Positions 13,746-13,779 of a stretch of DNA of 13,779 nt are shown piece after piece. The notes under the pieces were generated by a model. That model saw nothing but the letters and a program-made list of their open reading frames with translations. It was not told where the DNA came from and searched no databases. The DNA lies in NCBI GenBank assembly GCA_001787465.1, contig MFXJ01000003.1:2871-16649 (forward strand). Reading direction: 5' to 3'. The first letter of the stretch is position 1; every line of letters starts with the position of its first letter. The translations under genes were made by a program, and so were the position numbers. The stretch comes from Candidatus Peregrinibacteria bacterium RIFOXYB2_FULL_32_7. GTDB lineage: Bacteria > Patescibacteriota > Gracilibacteria > UBA1369 > GWF2-33-10.

Positions 13746-13779
13746 ATGCTAACTTCAAAAAAACTCGGTGAAAAAATAA
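13746..13779 (+). CDS. Start of a further gene (N-terminus only, possible XRE-type HTH regulator)
   Basis: ATG at 13746 opens a frame that stays open to the window edge, giving MLTSKKLGEKI (11 codons). The K-K-LGEKI opening is common at the start of XRE/Cro-type helix-turn-helix regulators, but 11 residues are far too few to assign a family. A well-placed promoter and symmetric half-sites directly upstream are consistent with an autoregulated DNA-binding protein. The rest of the gene lies outside the window. Confidence 0.45.
   Translation, partial: MLTSKKLGEKI

Overview
The window is AT-rich, ends almost every gene with TAA, and reads in the standard bacterial code. It carries the distal part of a large merged S10-spc-alpha ribosomal protein operon. 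It looks like a member of the Candidate Phyla Radiation (Patescibacteria). The support is: no rpmD (L30) between rpsE and rplO, a trait reported across CPR; the CPR-like Adk and Map motifs; compact spacing; and no Shine-Dalgarno motif at any start. The finer lineage (for example ABY1 or Parcubacteria) cannot be decided from this window.

Region 1 (1-12421, all + strand): 3' end of rplP, then rpmC, rpsQ, rplN, rplX, rplE, rpsN (zinc type), rpsH, rplF, rplR, rpsE, rplO, secY, adk, map, infA, rpmJ (37 aa), rpsM, rpsK, rpsD, rpoA, rplQ, rplM, rpsI and trmD. The set couples ribosome assembly to the Sec channel (SecY), N-terminal Met removal (Map), nucleotide balance (Adk), initiation (IF-1), the RNA polymerase alpha subunit and tRNA m1G37 methylation (TrmD). 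Most gaps are under 45 bp. The two larger gaps are map-infA (97 bp to the preferred start, with two hairpins, one followed by a T-run) and rpmJ-rpsM (123 bp, with heptad repeats around a GC-rich hairpin). These are the likeliest internal control points.

Region 2 (12436-13779): a minus-strand gene, convergent with trmD, encodes a small protein with a WYL-like C-terminal domain. A 138-bp AT-rich divergent intergenic region follows, then a beta-phosphoglucomutase-like HAD hydrolase on the + strand. At the right edge, the first codons of a further gene are preceded by a good sigma70-type promoter set among four ATTACA/TGTAAT half-sites, which looks like a regulated or autoregulated promoter.

No stretch over 300 bp lacks a gene. 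I see no tRNA, rRNA, CRISPR array, insertion sequence or attachment site. Most of the window is conserved housekeeping. The unusual material is in the non-coding parts: absent SD motifs, heptad repeats abutting start codons, the GC-rich hairpin and the terminal operator-like array. I found no convincing new multi-gene system.
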